A DNA stretch of 64,000 nucleotides from Chryseobacterium sp. 18061 (lineage in GTDB: Bacteria; Pseudomonadota; Gammaproteobacteria; Enterobacterales; Enterobacteriaceae): contig CACSKA010000007.1 of the NCBI GenBank assembly GCA_902706205.1, positions 275,139 through 339,138 of the forward strand, read 5' to 3'. The stretch's first letter is position 1, and every line of letters starts with the position of its first letter. Under the pieces are notes generated by a model. It was given only the letters and a program-made list of their open reading frames with translations, was not told the origin of the DNA and did no database searches. Positions 16,489 through 24,315 of this stretch are shown piece after piece. A program made the translations under genes and the position numbers.

Positions 16489-17472
16489 ATGGCAACGCGA
16501 ATAGAATTTCACCAGCACGGTGGGCCTGACGTACTCAACGCCGTGGAGTTTACCCCCGTGGATCCGAAAGAGAACGAGATTCAGGTGGAAAACAAGGCCA
16601 TCGGCATTAACTATATCGATACCTACATCCGCAGCGGGCTGTATCCGCCGCCCTCTTTGCCGAGCGGTCTGGGAACAGAAGCCGCAGGCGTGGTCAGCAA
16701 AGTCGGCAGCGGTGTGAAGCACATTAAAGTAGGCGACCGCGTGGTCTATGCGCAGTCATCGCTCGGCGCTTACAGCTCGGTCCACAATGTGCCCGCCGAT
16801 AAAGCCGCCATTCTGCCCTCCGCAATTTCCTATGAGCAAGCCGCCGCCTCTTTCCTCAAAGGGCTGACAGTGTTCTACCTGTTGCGAAAAACCTATGAAA
16901 TTAAGCCGAACGAACCATTCCTGTTCCATGCGGCGGCCGGGGGTGTGGGGCTTATCGCCTGCCAGTGGGCGAAAGCGTTGGGTGCTCAGCTGATTGGTAC
17001 CGTTGGCTCAGCGCAAAAGGCACAGCGCGCGTTACAAGCCGGCGCCTGGCAGGTGATTAACTATCGGGAAGAAAACCTGGTGGAGCGCGTGAAAGAGATA
17101 ACCAAGGGTAAAAAGCTGCGCGTGGTCTATGACTCGGTGGGGAAAGACACCTGGGAAGCATCGCTCGATTGCCTGCAGCGCCGCGGCCTGATGGTCAGCT
17201 TTGGTAATTCCTCCGGCGCGGTCACCGGCGTAAATCTGGGTATTCTGAATCAGAAAGGCTCGCTGTTCGCCACCCGCCCTTCCCTTCAGGGTTACATCAC
17301 CACCCGCGAAGAGTTAGAGGAAGCCAGCAACGAGCTGTTTTCGCTGATCGCCAGCGGCGTAATTAAAGTGGACGTGGCCGATAGCCAGAAATTTGCATTG
17401 CACGATGCGCAAAAAGCACATGAAACGCTGGAAAGCCGCGCGACACAAGGGTCAAGTTTGCTACTGCCGTGA
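16489..17472 (+). CDS. qorA: Quinone oxidoreductase QorA (NADPH)
   Basis: A 327-residue zinc-independent medium-chain dehydrogenase/reductase, equal in length to E. coli QorA. It has a GroES-like N-terminal domain (about 1-120, with LPSGLGTEAAGVVSKVG) and a Rossmann domain whose NADPH motif is AAAGGVGLIACQWAK near 148-162. It reduces quinones by one electron in the zeta-crystallin manner. There is no structural-zinc cysteine cluster, as expected for the subfamily. The start ATG at 16489 has an AGGAGGA ribosome binding site four bases upstream. The gene is divergent from dnaB, 86 bases apart. Confidence 0.96.
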   Translation: MATRIEFHQHGGPDVLNAVEFTPVDPKENEIQVENKAIGINYIDTYIRSGLYPPPSLPSGLGTEAAGVVSKVGSGVKHIKVGDRVVYAQSSLGAYSSVHNVPADKAAILPSAISYEQAAASFLKGLTVFYLLRKTYEIKPNEPFLFHAAAGGVGLIACQWAKALGAQLIGTVGSAQKAQRALQAGAWQVINYREENLVERVKEITKGKKLRVVYDSVGKDTWEASLDCLQRRGLMVSFGNSSGAVTGVNLGILNQKGSLFATRPSLQGYITTREELEEASNELFSLIASGVIKVDVADSQKFALHDAQKAHETLESRATQGSSLLLP

Positions 17473-17494
17473 TTCTCCCGCCTGAGAAAAAGCT

Positions 17495-17527
17495 AAGGGC
17501 TTCCATTCGGAAGCCCTTTCTTTTTTT
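17495..17527 (+). terminator. qorA terminator
   Basis: A perfect 10-bp stem (AAGGGCTTCC, loop ATTC, GGAAGCCCTT) is followed by TCTTTTTTT. Confidence 0.93.
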
Positions 17528-17550
17528 ATCGTTCGCTGTATGTAGGGTAC

Positions 17551-17575
17551 AGCGCGATGAATTCGTTATCGCGCT
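17551..17575. repeat. 8-bp inverted repeat downstream of pspG
   Basis: AGCGCGAT (17551-17558) and ATCGCGCT (17568-17575) are perfect complements across a 9-base spacer. It lies between the qorA terminator and the pspG stop and could end pspG transcripts, but no U-tract is evident. Confidence 0.45.
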
Positions 17576-17643
17576 AAGAGTGACAGATTTATGACCTACT
17601 GCCTACGCTGCCTTTCTCAGGTTGTGACGAACTCCGCAAACCC

Positions 17644-17874
17644 TTAATAACGACGTCGATAAGCCGGGACCTTCGGCGTTTTGACCGCCCGGATAATCCA
17701 CACCACGGCGACGGCAAGCAGCAGCCACGGCAACAATTTGATCATCATGGCAAACAGGCCACCGACGAACATCAGCGCGGTCGCGACCACTATCGCTGCC
17801 AGAATGCCCAGCACGGAGACTCCGGTAACCAGCAACATCACAAAGAATCCGATGATAAATAACAGTTCCAGCAT
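17644..17874 (-). CDS. pspG: Phage shock protein PspG
   Basis: A 76-residue inner-membrane protein with hydrophobic segments at about residues 2-20, 22-42 and 48-64, matching E. coli PspG (MLELLFIIGFFVMLLVTGVS; KLLPWLLLA; the E. coli protein has 80 residues). It is an effector of the phage shock response to membrane stress and lies away from the main psp operon. The ATG at 17874 is preceded by AAGGGGA. Seventeen upstream in-frame codons overlap the promoter and are rejected. A sigma-54 promoter at 17914-17930 puts it under PspF control, as in E. coli. The C-terminal KVPAYRRRY is shorter than in E. coli. Confidence 0.93.
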   Translation of the reverse strand: MLELLFIIGFFVMLLVTGVSVLGILAAIVVATALMFVGGLFAMMIKLLPWLLLAVAVVWIIRAVKTPKVPAYRRRY

Positions 17875-17913
17875 GGCTTTTCCCCTTAAAAAATAACCCA
17901 CTTCCTTTGCTAT

Positions 17914-17930
17914 TACAAAAATCATGCCAA
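17914..17930 (-). promoter_or_regulatory. Sigma-54 promoter of pspG
   Basis: On the minus strand TTGGCATGATTTTTGTA has the -24 GG and the -12 element (GT in place of the usual GC) at the correct ten-base spacing. It closely resembles the sigma-54 promoter known before pspG in E. coli. Confidence 0.8.
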
Positions 17931-18013
17931 AGTATATTTCATTGATTTTAAACGAAAACGCCCCGCGGAATGCTGCGAGGCGTGGTCAATCAGACTAACT
18001 TTTAGCGTATTTC

Positions 18014-19012
18014 TTAACGCTTATTCGCCACTAGCTGTAACGCCTGTTCAAGCACGTCAATATTGGCACCCGCTTTATGCGCGTTTTCACTGAGGTAGCG
18101 ACGCCACTGCCGTGCGCCCGGAATGCCCTGGAACAGACCGAGCATGTGACGCGTCACGTGGCCGAGATAAGTACCGTTGCTCAGCTCTCGTTCGATGTAG
18201 GGATACATCGCGCGAACGACATCTACCGGATCCGGATCGACGCCTTCAATACCATAAATTTCACGGTCGACTGACGCCAGAATACCCGGGTTCTGATACG
18301 CCTCGCGGCCCACCATTACGCCATCCATATGCTGCAAATGCTCGTTGGCTTCGCCCAGCGATTTGATGCCGCCGTTAATCGACATCGTCAGGTGCGGGAA
18401 GTCACGCTTGAGCTGATAAACGCGAGGATAATCCAGCGGTGGAATTTCACGGTTTTCTTTCGGGCTGAGGCCGGAAAGCCAGGCTTTACGCGCGTGGATA
18501 ATGAACATCTCACATTCGCCATTGCCGGAAACCGTGTTAATAAAGTCGCAGAGGAATTCGTAGCTGTCCTGATCATCAATGCCGATACGGGTTTTGACCG
18601 TAACCGGAATCGACACCACGTCACGCATCGCTTTAACGCTGTCGGCGACCAGTTGCGCATTACCCATCAGGCAAGCACCAAACATGCCGTTCTGTACGCG
18701 ATCCGACGGACAACCCACATTGAGGTTGATTTCATCGTAGCCACGTTCTTCCGCGAGTTTCGCACAATGTGCCAGCGCGGCCGGATCGCTGCCACCCAAC
18801 TGCAGGGCCAGCGGATGCTCGTCGTCACTGTAGGCCAAATAGTCACCTTTGCCATGAATAATCGCTCCGGTGGTCACCATTTCGGTGTACAGCAGCGTGT
18901 GGCGGGATAACAGACGCAGGAAGTAACGACAATGCCTGTCCGTCCAGTCGAGCATCGGTGCGATGGAGAAACGGTGCGCAGGATAAGCGGAGGATTGTGT
19001 TTCTGGCAGCAT
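18014..19012 (-). CDS. dusA: tRNA-dihydrouridine(20/20a) synthase DusA
   Basis: A 332-residue FMN-dependent TIM-barrel enzyme that reduces uridine to dihydrouridine in the tRNA D-loop using NADPH. The FMN-binding start FSIAPMLDWTDRHCRYFLRL (16-35), the catalytic cysteine Cys101 in NLNVGCPSDRVQNGMFGACL, and the KTRIGIDD and SINGGIKS phosphate-binding segments are all intact. The C-terminal helical tRNA-recruiting domain is present. The ATG at 19012 gives a shorter N-terminus than the annotated E. coli protein but keeps the whole barrel. The 5' half of dusA is a known prophage insertion target. No integrase or phage gene is present here, so the site is empty. Confidence 0.97.
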   Translation of the reverse strand: MLPETQSSAYPAHRFSIAPMLDWTDRHCRYFLRLLSRHTLLYTEMVTTGAIIHGKGDYLAYSDDEHPLALQLGGSDPAALAHCAKLAEERGYDEINLNVGCPSDRVQNGMFGACLMGNAQLVADSVKAMRDVVSIPVTVKTRIGIDDQDSYEFLCDFINTVSGNGECEMFIIHARKAWLSGLSPKENREIPPLDYPRVYQLKRDFPHLTMSINGGIKSLGEANEHLQHMDGVMVGREAYQNPGILASVDREIYGIEGVDPDPVDVVRAMYPYIERELSNGTYLGHVTRHMLGLFQGIPGARQWRRYLSENAHKAGANIDVLEQALQLVANKR

Positions 19013-19060
19013 GGCGAAGTAATGAGCATCCGGTGGAAAATGGGGCGCTACTATAGCACA

Positions 19061-19089
19061 AAGAAAAAGCGGAGGCGCATGGCCTCCGC
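19061..19089 (-). terminator. Terminator of the TraF-like gene
   Basis: Read on the minus strand, GCGGAGG, a 7-base loop and CCTCCGC are followed by TTTTTCTT. It separates the TraF-like gene from dusA. Confidence 0.9.
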
Positions 19090-19094
19090 AATTG

Positions 19095-20405
19095 TCAGAA
19101 TGTCAGGCTCAACTGCGCACCGGCTCCCCAGGTTTCATCCTCACCGTACAGCCCCATCAGGTCGATATGCACCGTGTTCATTGGTGCGAAGCCGACCCCG
19201 GCGGTGAAGACATTGCTGTCATTGCCTTTAACATCCGCCCGGTAACCACCACGCACCGCCAGCCAGCTTAATGGCGTCACTTCTGCCCCAACACCGACGT
19301 ATTGCGAATCGTCTTCGGTTTTGAAGCCTTTGGTTTCCGTCAGGTCGCCGTCGGCGGTCAGCGTCAGCAAATCGGTATGCCACGCTACGCCCGCAGTCAC
19401 CAACGGTCGGATTTGGTACGTATCTTTGTAATTGGTAGTCACCCCGGTGGCGTTGTTCTTGATGCGCACGTCTTTGGTGTCGATATCGCGAGACATCAGA
19501 TTCTGCCCGCTCAGGCCGACAGTCCAGTTTTCACCAAAGTCCGCCGCGATACCCGCATCAACGTTAAAACCGGTGTCATCATTACGGTACTTACTGTCCT
19601 TCCAGTCATCGCTGTGATAATCGTCGATAGACGTGGTGTAGTTATAGAGCCAGGTTTGTTGCAGTTTCGGCGTCACGCCGAGCGACACCGGCACGCCGCC
19701 GATATCGAATTGACGCGCAATAGCGATGCCGTAATCGGACACAATCGCCGCTTTCCCCGACGCGGTAGAGTTCAGGTTATTGGTTATCTGATCGCTACCG
19801 TTCAGCACCGCATTGGCAGCCTGGCTGGCGGCAAACCCGTCAGAATTCTGAATGTTGCGCAGGTAGTCGATATCGCTCTGATCGATGTTCGAACTGACCC
19901 GAGCATGGGCGTAGGCTTTGGTAACGAACGCCAGCGAGACCGCCGAGGTCGGCACGCTCACCGCGATCCCTGCGCCAGCATTTGCCCGCGCCGTTTTACC
20001 ACGCAGATCGTCCAGTTGCCCGGCCAGATCCCCCGCCGCACTCTGGAACTGATTTAATGTACCGCCCGGATCCATCAGGATCCCTTGCGGCGTCAGGTTA
20101 TCGAGCACGCTTTTGTAGTGGTCGATCTCATTGCTGATATCATCAATTTGATCACGAAGATTGTCTTTGTCGGTAATCTGCGCGCCCACAGATGGAATAA
20201 CGACAGAGACATCATCATCCGGTTGTGACTTCGCCAGTAGCGCGGGGTTGATCAGCACCGCACTCCCATAGTTCGCCGACGCCACGCCGGTTCCCCCCAT
20301 GGCATCATTTCTTGCTTCTGACCACGTATTGGCCGCTCCCGCCTGATTTGCCATAAACAGGGAGACAGCCGCAGACACCACAGAATATTTGATATTTTTT
20401 TTCAC
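19095..20405 (-). CDS. TraF-like (TraF_2 family) outer-membrane beta-barrel protein
   Basis: A 436-residue secreted protein. The N-terminus MKKNIKYSVVSAAVSLFMANQAGA is a clear signal peptide. The mature part starts NTWSEARNDAMGGTGVASANYGSAVLINPALLA, the segment shared by FadL-like barrels and the proteins annotated as conjugal transfer protein TraF (TraF_2). A helical, possibly coiled-coil insert (about 80-145) precedes alternating amphipathic strands, and the protein ends LSLTF, the aromatic C-terminal signature recognised by the Bam machinery. It is unrelated to the thioredoxin-like TraF of the F plasmid beyond the name, and no other transfer gene is nearby. It has its own promoter region and terminator. 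The ligand and role are unknown. K-12 has no such gene here. Confidence 0.8.
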   Translation of the reverse strand: MKKNIKYSVVSAAVSLFMANQAGAANTWSEARNDAMGGTGVASANYGSAVLINPALLAKSQPDDDVSVVIPSVGAQITDKDNLRDQIDDISNEIDHYKSVLDNLTPQGILMDPGGTLNQFQSAAGDLAGQLDDLRGKTARANAGAGIAVSVPTSAVSLAFVTKAYAHARVSSNIDQSDIDYLRNIQNSDGFAASQAANAVLNGSDQITNNLNSTASGKAAIVSDYGIAIARQFDIGGVPVSLGVTPKLQQTWLYNYTTSIDDYHSDDWKDSKYRNDDTGFNVDAGIAADFGENWTVGLSGQNLMSRDIDTKDVRIKNNATGVTTNYKDTYQIRPLVTAGVAWHTDLLTLTADGDLTETKGFKTEDDSQYVGVGAEVTPLSWLAVRGGYRADVKGNDSNVFTAGVGFAPMNTVHIDLMGLYGEDETWGAGAQLSLTF

Positions 20406-20581
20406 GGTTTGCTCGTTATTTGCAGATGAACGTTAATCCCCTTTCAGTTATCCGCCAAAAAGGGTCGAACTATTGCTGTGAATAACGATATAAAAAGCAG
20501 CCAATTAGGGTGATTTGCGTTAAGGGGCGCTGTGATAACGTTGGAATATGCGTCGCCCCTCAATATTTATAGAAGAGATTG

Positions 20582-21070
20582 TTATTTCCGTGAAGGTTTC
20601 CCATCGTGTGGACCAAAAAACTGTGGCGGATGGTCCACCCATCGATCCTGGCGTGTCGCGGCATACTCTGGATTCAGCGGATAATATATCCGATTGTGTT
20701 TTTTATTCACTTCACCGACGACCAGTAACTCCACCTCTTCCTCAGTATTATTGATGAAGGTGTGGCAGACACCAGTGCCTGACGGGAATCCCACGCTGTC
20801 GCCCGGTTCCAGCTGCCAGAGGTAGCCGTTGATCCACGCCTGAGGGCGGCCTTCAATCACATAAATAAACTCTTCTTCATCGCTTTCGGCGTGGGGATAA
20901 GAGGTACGTCGGCCGGGTGAAAGACGTTCATGGTGAATGCCAAGACGCATCAGGCCCAGCTTGCGAGCCAGCGGCGCACCAACGGAAAACAGCTCTTTGC
21001 TATCGGGATAACCGGCGTTATCAGGCTCTTCCAGCTCGCGCCAGTGTCGAATACAGTCTGGTCTTTTCAT
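20582..21070 (-). CDS. Cupin domain-containing protein
   Basis: A 162-residue cytoplasmic protein with a single conserved cupin barrel. Motif 1 is near residues 58-76 (SYPHAESDEEEFIYVIEGR), with the metal ligands expected from the histidine and acidic residues, and motif 2 lies near 87-105 (LEPGDSVGFPSGTGVCHTF). The tail is rich in charged residues. The ATG at 21070 follows GAGGGA. It is divergent from zur, 112 bases away, and convergent with nothing. No substrate can be assigned: cupins include isomerases, dioxygenases and binding proteins. A link to metal homeostasis is suggested only by the position. Confidence 0.82.
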   Translation of the reverse strand: MKRPDCIRHWRELEEPDNAGYPDSKELFSVGAPLARKLGLMRLGIHHERLSPGRRTSYPHAESDEEEFIYVIEGRPQAWINGYLWQLEPGDSVGFPSGTGVCHTFINNTEEEVELLVVGEVNKKHNRIYYPLNPEYAATRQDRWVDHPPQFFGPHDGKPSRK

Positions 21071-21182
21071 TGTGTTCCCTCAGGTAGTGATGCGTCAGGT
21101 ATAGCATACCCTGCAGGTTATCGGCGTTTCGGCCATAACATGATAAAGTAGGCGTTTACTTTACACCCGATTCGAGGCGCCT

Positions 21183-21704
21183 ATGGACCAGACCACTCCA
21201 CAAGACATGCTCGTGCAGGCCGAAAGGCTTTGCGCACAACGTGGCGTTCGTCTGACACCGCAACGCCTCGAAGTATTACGCCTGATGACCATACAAAAAG
21301 GTGCAATCAGCGCGTACGACCTGCTGGACCTGCTGAAAGTCAGTGAGCCGCAGGCGAAGCCGCCCACCGTTTATCGCGCGCTGGAATTTTTACTCGAGCA
21401 AGGGTTTGTGCATAAGGTGGAATCGACCAATAGCTACGTGCTGTGCCATCTGTTTGATAAACCGTCGCATACGTCGGCGATGTTTATTTGCGATCGCTGT
21501 GGCGTGGTGAAGGAAGAAGCGGCTGACGGAGTGGAAGACATTATGCATACGCTGGCAGCCCGCATGGGGTTTGCGCTGCGTCATAATGTGATTGAAGCGC
21601 ATGGGCTGTGCTTAGGGTGTGTTGAAGTGGAAGCTTGCCGCACGCAGGACTGCTGCGGTCATGACCATACAATTCAAATCAAACGAAAGCCCGGTCAAAA
21701 ATAA
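21183..21704 (+). CDS. zur: Zinc uptake regulator Zur
   Basis: A 173-residue Fur-family repressor. The N-terminal winged helix (about 1-85, with RLTPQRLEVLRLM and PPTVYRALEFLLEQGFVHKV) binds the zur box, and the C-terminal dimerisation domain carries the zinc sites: CDRCG near 103-107, HGLCLGCVEVEAC near 138-150, and a His/Cys-rich tail (CCGHDHTIQI). With zinc bound it represses znuABC and other zinc-uptake genes. The sequence agrees with E. coli Zur throughout (VYRAL, VESTNSYVLCHLFD, HNVIEAHGLC). It has a simple promoter region shared with the divergent cupin gene. Confidence 0.97.
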   Translation: MDQTTPQDMLVQAERLCAQRGVRLTPQRLEVLRLMTIQKGAISAYDLLDLLKVSEPQAKPPTVYRALEFLLEQGFVHKVESTNSYVLCHLFDKPSHTSAMFICDRCGVVKEEAADGVEDIMHTLAARMGFALRHNVIEAHGLCLGCVEVEACRTQDCCGHDHTIQIKRKPGQK

Positions 21705-21720
21705 GCGCGACAAAAAGAGT

Positions 21721-21739
21721 GGGCGGCCTTAAGCCGCCC
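21721..21739. terminator. Hairpin between zur and yjbJ
   Basis: GGGCGGC, loop CTTAA and GCCGCCC form a perfect 7-bp GC-rich stem after the zur stop. No long U-tract follows on the plus strand. Confidence 0.7.
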
Positions 21740-21780
21740 CGAGGGTTGTACTTCCTTGTACGCACGGGTAGTGCGTTTGT

Positions 21781-21990
21781 TTACCAGCGGTAATCGTTGC
21801 GGGTTTCCCAGTCTTTGACCTCGTCCTCGGCCTGATCTTTTGCGTATCCGTAACGCTCCTGGATTTTCCCGACCAGCTGGTCACGCTTACCTTCGATAAC
21901 CGTAAAGTCATCATCGGTGAGCTTACCCCATTTCTCTTTCACTTTACCTTTCAGCTGTTTCCAGTTGCCGCCGACTTCGTCTTTATTCAT
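21781..21990 (-). CDS. yjbJ: CsbD-family stress protein YjbJ
   Basis: A 69-residue, very hydrophilic protein (MNKDEVGGNWKQLKGKVKEK at the start, KDQAEDEVKDWETRNDYRW at the end) of the CsbD-like family, matching E. coli YjbJ over its full length. Family members are abundant in stationary phase or general stress and are thought to form a small four-helix fold, with no known activity. The ATG at 21990 follows a GAGGAA-type ribosome binding site on the minus strand. It converges on zur and lies downstream of dinF on the same strand. Confidence 0.95.
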   Translation of the reverse strand: MNKDEVGGNWKQLKGKVKEKWGKLTDDDFTVIEGKRDQLVGKIQERYGYAKDQAEDEVKDWETRNDYRW

Positions 21991-22138
21991 GATCTATTCC
22001 TCATCAGTTCGGTGGTGCAGAGTGAAGATACGTCGTCCGTTAACACCGTTTTCTGCTGGACGTGATAAAGAGTATAGGTAAGCATTTCGCCATCCGGGGA
22101 TTATTCAGAATCTTTAACCACCGACTGAAATAAAGTCG

Positions 22139-23458
22139 TTACGAAAACCACGTTCCTTGCTGCCAGTGACGTCGCCAAATCCATGCCAGAGACAGCCCGC
22201 GCAGCGCCAGGAATACCGCCAGCGCCAGCCACAATCCGTGATTGCCCAACACCGGCACCGTCAACAGCGTGAGGGCAAAACCAGCAGCCGCCACCGCCAT
22301 GCTGTTACGCATTTCCGCCCCGCGCGTCGCACCGATAAACATGCCGTCGAGCAGATAACACCACACGCCGATCACCGGTAAAACCACCTGCCAGATGACG
22401 TAACGATCGGCCAGTTCGCGCAGCTGGGTAATCGATGTCAGCATGGCGACGATGTGCTCCCCCGCCACGGAATAAATCAGCGCAAAGGCCAGAGCAACAA
22501 TTCCGGACTGACGGCAGGCCGCTTTCCAGACGTCCAACAGCTGGCTGTCATCCCGCGCGCCATAAGCCTGCCCGGAATGCGCTTCCACCGCATAAGCAAA
22601 ACCATCCAGCGCGTAGGCGGTGAAGGTGAGCATCGTCATCAGCACCGCGTTCACGGCGACGATATCGCTGCCCAGTCGCGCGCCAAATACCGTGAGCGCA
22701 CCAAAACAGAGCTGCAGCAGCAGCGAGCGCAACATGATGTCGCGATTCAACGCCAGCAGGCGGCGGATATTGCCGCGCCAGGCCTCTTTGAGCATATCCA
22801 GCGATATGCCACGCAGGTGAAGCACGCGCCGCACCATCAGCAAGCCAATGAAAAATGTCGCGTATTCGGAACATGCCGTCGCCAACGCAGCGCCCTGCAC
22901 GTTCATATGCAGGCCCATCACCAACCATAAATCGAGCACGATGTTTAAGACATTGCCGACCACCAGCAAAATTACCGGCGCGCGCGCGTACTGAACACCG
23001 AGCAGCCAACCGAGCAGAACCAGGTTTGCCAGGGACGCAGGCGCGCTTAACCAACGGATTTCGAGGAAACGCCGCGCCTGTTCCAGTACGGCATCGCTGC
23101 CGCCGACAATATGCAGCGCCAAGTCAATCAGAGGGGTGCGGAGCACAACAATCACCAGGCCCGCTCCCAGCGCCAGCAGCAAGGGCTGCACCAGCGCGCG
23201 AGCCAGACGTACAGGGTCTTTAGCGCCGTAGGCTTGTGCGGTGAGGCCGGTGGTGCTCATGCGCAGGAATAACAACAGCATGAACAGGAAACTGGTCGCC
23301 ATGGAACCGATCGCCACGCCGCCGAGATAAACAGGACTGTCAAGATGACCGATGACCGCCGTATCCACCAGACCCAACAGCGGCACGGTGATATTTGAGA
23401 AAATCATCGGCAGCGCGAGACGCCACAATGCCTTGTCTGCAGTGGTGAAGAGCGACAT
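22139..23458 (-). CDS. dinF: MATE-family efflux transporter DinF
   Basis: A 439-residue inner-membrane protein with about twelve hydrophobic segments arranged as two six-helix halves, the MATE fold. The N-terminus LALPMIFSNITVPLLGLVDT is the typical first helix of the family, with a conserved aspartate for proton or sodium coupling. E. coli DinF belongs to this family and is induced by DNA damage as the second gene of the lexA operon. Here the gap to lexA is 139 bp and contains a hairpin at 23493-23513, so SOS induction could be weakened. Substrates are uncertain. Protection from oxidative stress and bile salts has been reported for E. coli. Confidence 0.95.
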   Translation of the reverse strand: MSLFTTADKALWRLALPMIFSNITVPLLGLVDTAVIGHLDSPVYLGGVAIGSMATSFLFMLLLFLRMSTTGLTAQAYGAKDPVRLARALVQPLLLALGAGLVIVVLRTPLIDLALHIVGGSDAVLEQARRFLEIRWLSAPASLANLVLLGWLLGVQYARAPVILLVVGNVLNIVLDLWLVMGLHMNVQGAALATACSEYATFFIGLLMVRRVLHLRGISLDMLKEAWRGNIRRLLALNRDIMLRSLLLQLCFGALTVFGARLGSDIVAVNAVLMTMLTFTAYALDGFAYAVEAHSGQAYGARDDSQLLDVWKAACRQSGIVALAFALIYSVAGEHIVAMLTSITQLRELADRYVIWQVVLPVIGVWCYLLDGMFIGATRGAEMRNSMAVAAAGFALTLLTVPVLGNHGLWLALAVFLALRGLSLAWIWRRHWQQGTWFS

Positions 23459-23492
23459 GAGAAAACCTGTGATTGTGAATGCGTAAAACGAA

Positions 23493-23513
23493 GTGGCGCC
23501 AGAATAGCGCCAC
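23493..23513. terminator. Hairpin in the lexA-dinF gap
   Basis: GTGGCGC (23493-23499) pairs with GCGCCAC (23507-23513) across a 7-base loop. It lies 34 bases upstream of the dinF start and may attenuate or process the lexA-dinF transcript. Confidence 0.5.
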
Positions 23514-23597
23514 TCTTCCCGTCAAAGATTACGTGGCTAATCTTCTGGCGCTGGACGCCTGAAAGCCATGTGAATTATTGAGGATGTCTAAAGCCCG

Positions 23598-24206
23598 TTA
23601 CAGCCACTCGCCGTTGCGAATAACGCCAACTGCCAGCCCTTCGATGGAGAAGTTCTGCTGACGCAGATCGACCACAATCGGAGAAAACTCGCTATTTTCA
23701 GGTAACAGCTCAACAGTGCTGCCCTGTTTTTTCAGCCGCTTAACCGTCACTTCATCGTCGATACGGGCGACAACGACCTGACCGTTACGCACATCCTGCG
23801 TTTTGTGAACCGCGAGCAAATCACCGTCGAGAATACCGATATCACGCATCGACATTCCACTGACGCGCAGCAGGAAATCGGCGCTCGGCTTGAACATCGC
23901 CGGGTCGACCTGGTAGTGGCCTTCAATATGCTGCTGTGCCAGCAGAGGTTCACCCGCCGCAACACGCCCGATCAGCGGGATACCGGTTTCTTCTTCTACC
24001 AGAAGACGAATGCCGCGTGAGGCACCGGAAACAATCTCGAGCACACCTTTACGTGCCAGCGCTTTCAAATGCTCTTCAGCCGCGTTCGGGGAACGGAACC
24101 CCAAGCGCTGCGCGATTTCCGCACGCGTTGGCGGCATGCCCGTCTGGCTGATGTGATCCCTGATGAGATCGAACACCTCTTGCTGCCTGGTCGTTAACGC
24201 TTTCAT
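23598..24206 (-). CDS. lexA: SOS response repressor LexA
   Basis: A 202-residue repressor with self-cleavage activity, equal in length to E. coli LexA. A winged-helix DNA-binding domain (1-70, with MPPTRAEIAQRLGFRSPNAAEEHLK) is joined to the S24 peptidase domain. The cleavage site Ala84-Gly85 lies in RVAAGEP, and the catalytic dyad is Ser119 in RVSGMSMRD and Lys156 in VTVKRLKK. RecA filaments trigger cleavage and induce the SOS genes, which here visibly include uvrA, ssb and lexA itself through LexA boxes. The start at 24206 (MKALTTRQQEVFDLIRDH) is the conserved one. Confidence 0.99.
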   Translation of the reverse strand: MKALTTRQQEVFDLIRDHISQTGMPPTRAEIAQRLGFRSPNAAEEHLKALARKGVLEIVSGASRGIRLLVEEETGIPLIGRVAAGEPLLAQQHIEGHYQVDPAMFKPSADFLLRVSGMSMRDIGILDGDLLAVHKTQDVRNGQVVVARIDDEVTVKRLKKQGSTVELLPENSEFSPIVVDLRQQNFSIEGLAVGVIRNGEWL

Positions 24207-24214
24207 TCCGCCCC

Positions 24215-24230
24215 CTGGGTGTATATACAG
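24215..24230 (-). promoter_or_regulatory. LexA box 1 of lexA
   Basis: CTGTATATACACCCAG on the minus strand is the downstream operator of the autoregulated lexA promoter, 9 bases before the start codon. Confidence 0.95.
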
Positions 24231-24235
24231 TTATG

Positions 24236-24251
24236 CTGTGAGTATATACAG
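24236..24251 (-). promoter_or_regulatory. LexA box 2 of lexA
   Basis: CTGTATATACTCACAG on the minus strand matches CTGT-N8-ACAG with one mismatch. Its 21-base centre-to-centre spacing from box 1 equals that of E. coli and allows cooperative binding. Confidence 0.96.
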
Positions 24252-24315
24252 TTAATGGCGAATTTGGAACCGCAAAACGCACAAAAAACCAGACGTTTGC
24301 GTAATTCTGCGGGCG

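Noticed and set aside
18014..19012. Prophage attachment at dusA
   Set aside because: dusA is a known integration target, but the gene is intact and no integrase or duplicated dusA fragment lies beside it.
19095..20405. Remnant of a conjugative element, because of the TraF name
   Set aside because: No relaxase, coupling protein, integrase, direct repeats or other transfer gene is present. The flanks are housekeeping genes.
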